A DNA stretch of 7,017 bases from an uncultured Oscillospiraceae bacterium (GTDB lineage: Bacteria; Bacillota; Clostridia; Oscillospirales; Ruminococcaceae): NCBI GenBank assembly GCA_934454435.1, contig CAKSGA010000110.1, forward strand, positions 1 through 7,017, read 5' to 3'. The translations under genes and the position numbers were made by a program. This document shows positions 6,767-7,017 of the stretch, piece after piece. Every line of letters begins with the position of its first letter. Position 1 is the stretch's first letter. The notes under the pieces were generated by a model, which did not search any database, was not told where the DNA came from, and saw nothing but the letters and a program-made list of their open reading frames with translations.

Positions 6767-6795
6767 AAGGGGCTGATCAACAGCCTCTTTTCTTT
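6767..6795 (+). terminator. Rho-independent terminator between convergent genes
   Basis: A nine-pair stem, AAGGGGCTG (6767-6775) against CAGCCTCTT (6781-6789), encloses the loop ATCAA. One pair is G-T in the plus-strand reading. A T-rich run to 6795 (interrupted by one C) follows. It starts just after the methyltransferase stop and fits the end of the plus-strand transcript. On the minus strand the G-T pair becomes an A-C mismatch, but a T-rich tract still follows, so weaker termination of the opposing gene is possible. The T-tract overlaps the opposing stop codon (6794-6796). Confidence 0.8.
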
Positions 6796-7017
6796 ATGCC
6801 ATAATTTTTGTGATAAGATTAAATCCCATAACAACAATGCCCAGAACGACAAGCACGATACCAGTCGCACGGTTGAGGGTCTTGGGGGAAGCCTTGTTTG
6901 CAAATACTGCCGCAATTCTCGCCCAGACAAGCGTGAATACAATGCAGAGTATCAGGACAAGAATGTCAGGCGTGTCGCCCATTGCAAAGTGAGAAACAGA
7001 GCCGGTCAGAGCGGTGA
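6794..7017 (-). CDS. C-terminal part of a probable TauE/SafE-family (TSUP) permease, 5' end outside the window
   Basis: The minus-strand frame is open from the window edge to a TAA at 6796-6794, giving 73 visible residues. The ATG complementary to 6982-6980 is internal, because the frame continues upstream as TALTGSVSHFAMG. Two hydrophobic segments are visible, DILVLILCIVFTLVWARIAAVF and GIVLVVLGIVVMGFNL, joined by a short basic loop (ANKASPKTLNRAT). This arrangement resembles the end of sulfite exporter TauE/SafE proteins: a TGSVSH-like helix, a penultimate helix ending in a small basic loop, and a final helix. These integral membrane proteins are thought to move sulfur-containing anions or organic acids. 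The fragment is too short to exclude other small-helix transporters such as LysE-type exporters. It is transcribed towards the methyltransferase gene and is probably not functionally tied to it. Confidence 0.7.
   Translation of the reverse strand, partial: TALTGSVSHFAMGDTPDILVLILCIVFTLVWARIAAVFANKASPKTLNRATGIVLVVLGIVVMGFNLITKIMA

Noticed and set aside
6810..6992. Plus-strand 60-codon frame at the right edge
   Set aside because: It is antisense to the TauE/SafE-like membrane protein, whose two hydrophobic helices are much more protein-like, and it begins right after the terminator without a ribosome binding site.
1..7017. Mobile element, CRISPR array, toxin-antitoxin or defence system, and tRNA or rRNA genes
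   Set aside because: I looked for repeats, transposase or integrase motifs, spaced repeat arrays and tRNA-like cloverleaf sequences and saw none. The window is almost fully occupied by metabolic genes.

Overview
The window looks like a chromosomal segment of an anaerobic gut or rumen Clostridia, most plausibly Ruminococcus or a close relative in the Oscillospiraceae. This rests on intermediate base composition, strong Shine-Dalgarno sites (AGGTGAT or AAGGAG), a Mrp ATPase with the cysteine-rich N-terminus common in Firmicutes, and a multidomain GH3 enzyme typical of plant-fibre degraders. Genus-level assignment is inference.

Layout: seven genes on the plus strand fill positions 1-6762 with very small gaps. 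They are the 3' part of a GH3 glycoside hydrolase gene (1-2028), deoC (2052-2699), deoB (2710-3873), an unrecognised gene (3884-4648), an mrp/NBP35-type Fe-S ATPase gene (4673-5500), a C_GCAxxG_C_C-family gene that overlaps mrp by 4 nt (5497-5958), and a class I SAM-dependent methyltransferase gene (5980-6762). Gaps are 23, 10, 10, 24, -4 and 21 nt. I see no internal terminator, so the genes could share one transcript ending at a hairpin plus T-tract at 6767-6795. A convergent minus-strand gene, the C-terminal end of a TauE/SafE-like permease, runs from the window edge to 6794.

How the genes fit together: DeoB and DeoC are consecutive steps of (deoxy)nucleoside sugar catabolism. DeoB converts (deoxy)ribose-1-phosphate to the 5-phosphate, and DeoC cleaves deoxyribose-5-phosphate to glyceraldehyde-3-phosphate and acetaldehyde. 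The GH3 enzyme releases sugars from plant polysaccharides, so the first half of the window is carbon scavenging. The second half has a different theme: a Fe-S carrier ATPase translationally coupled to a small cysteine-motif protein of unknown role, then a methyltransferase of unknown substrate. No mobile element, CRISPR array, RNA gene or defence system is visible. The least explained items are the 254-residue protein at 3884-4648, the Mrp/C_GCAxxG_C_C pair, and the beta-trefoil-like insertion and CBM6-like tail of the GH3 enzyme. There is no gene-free stretch over 300 bases.
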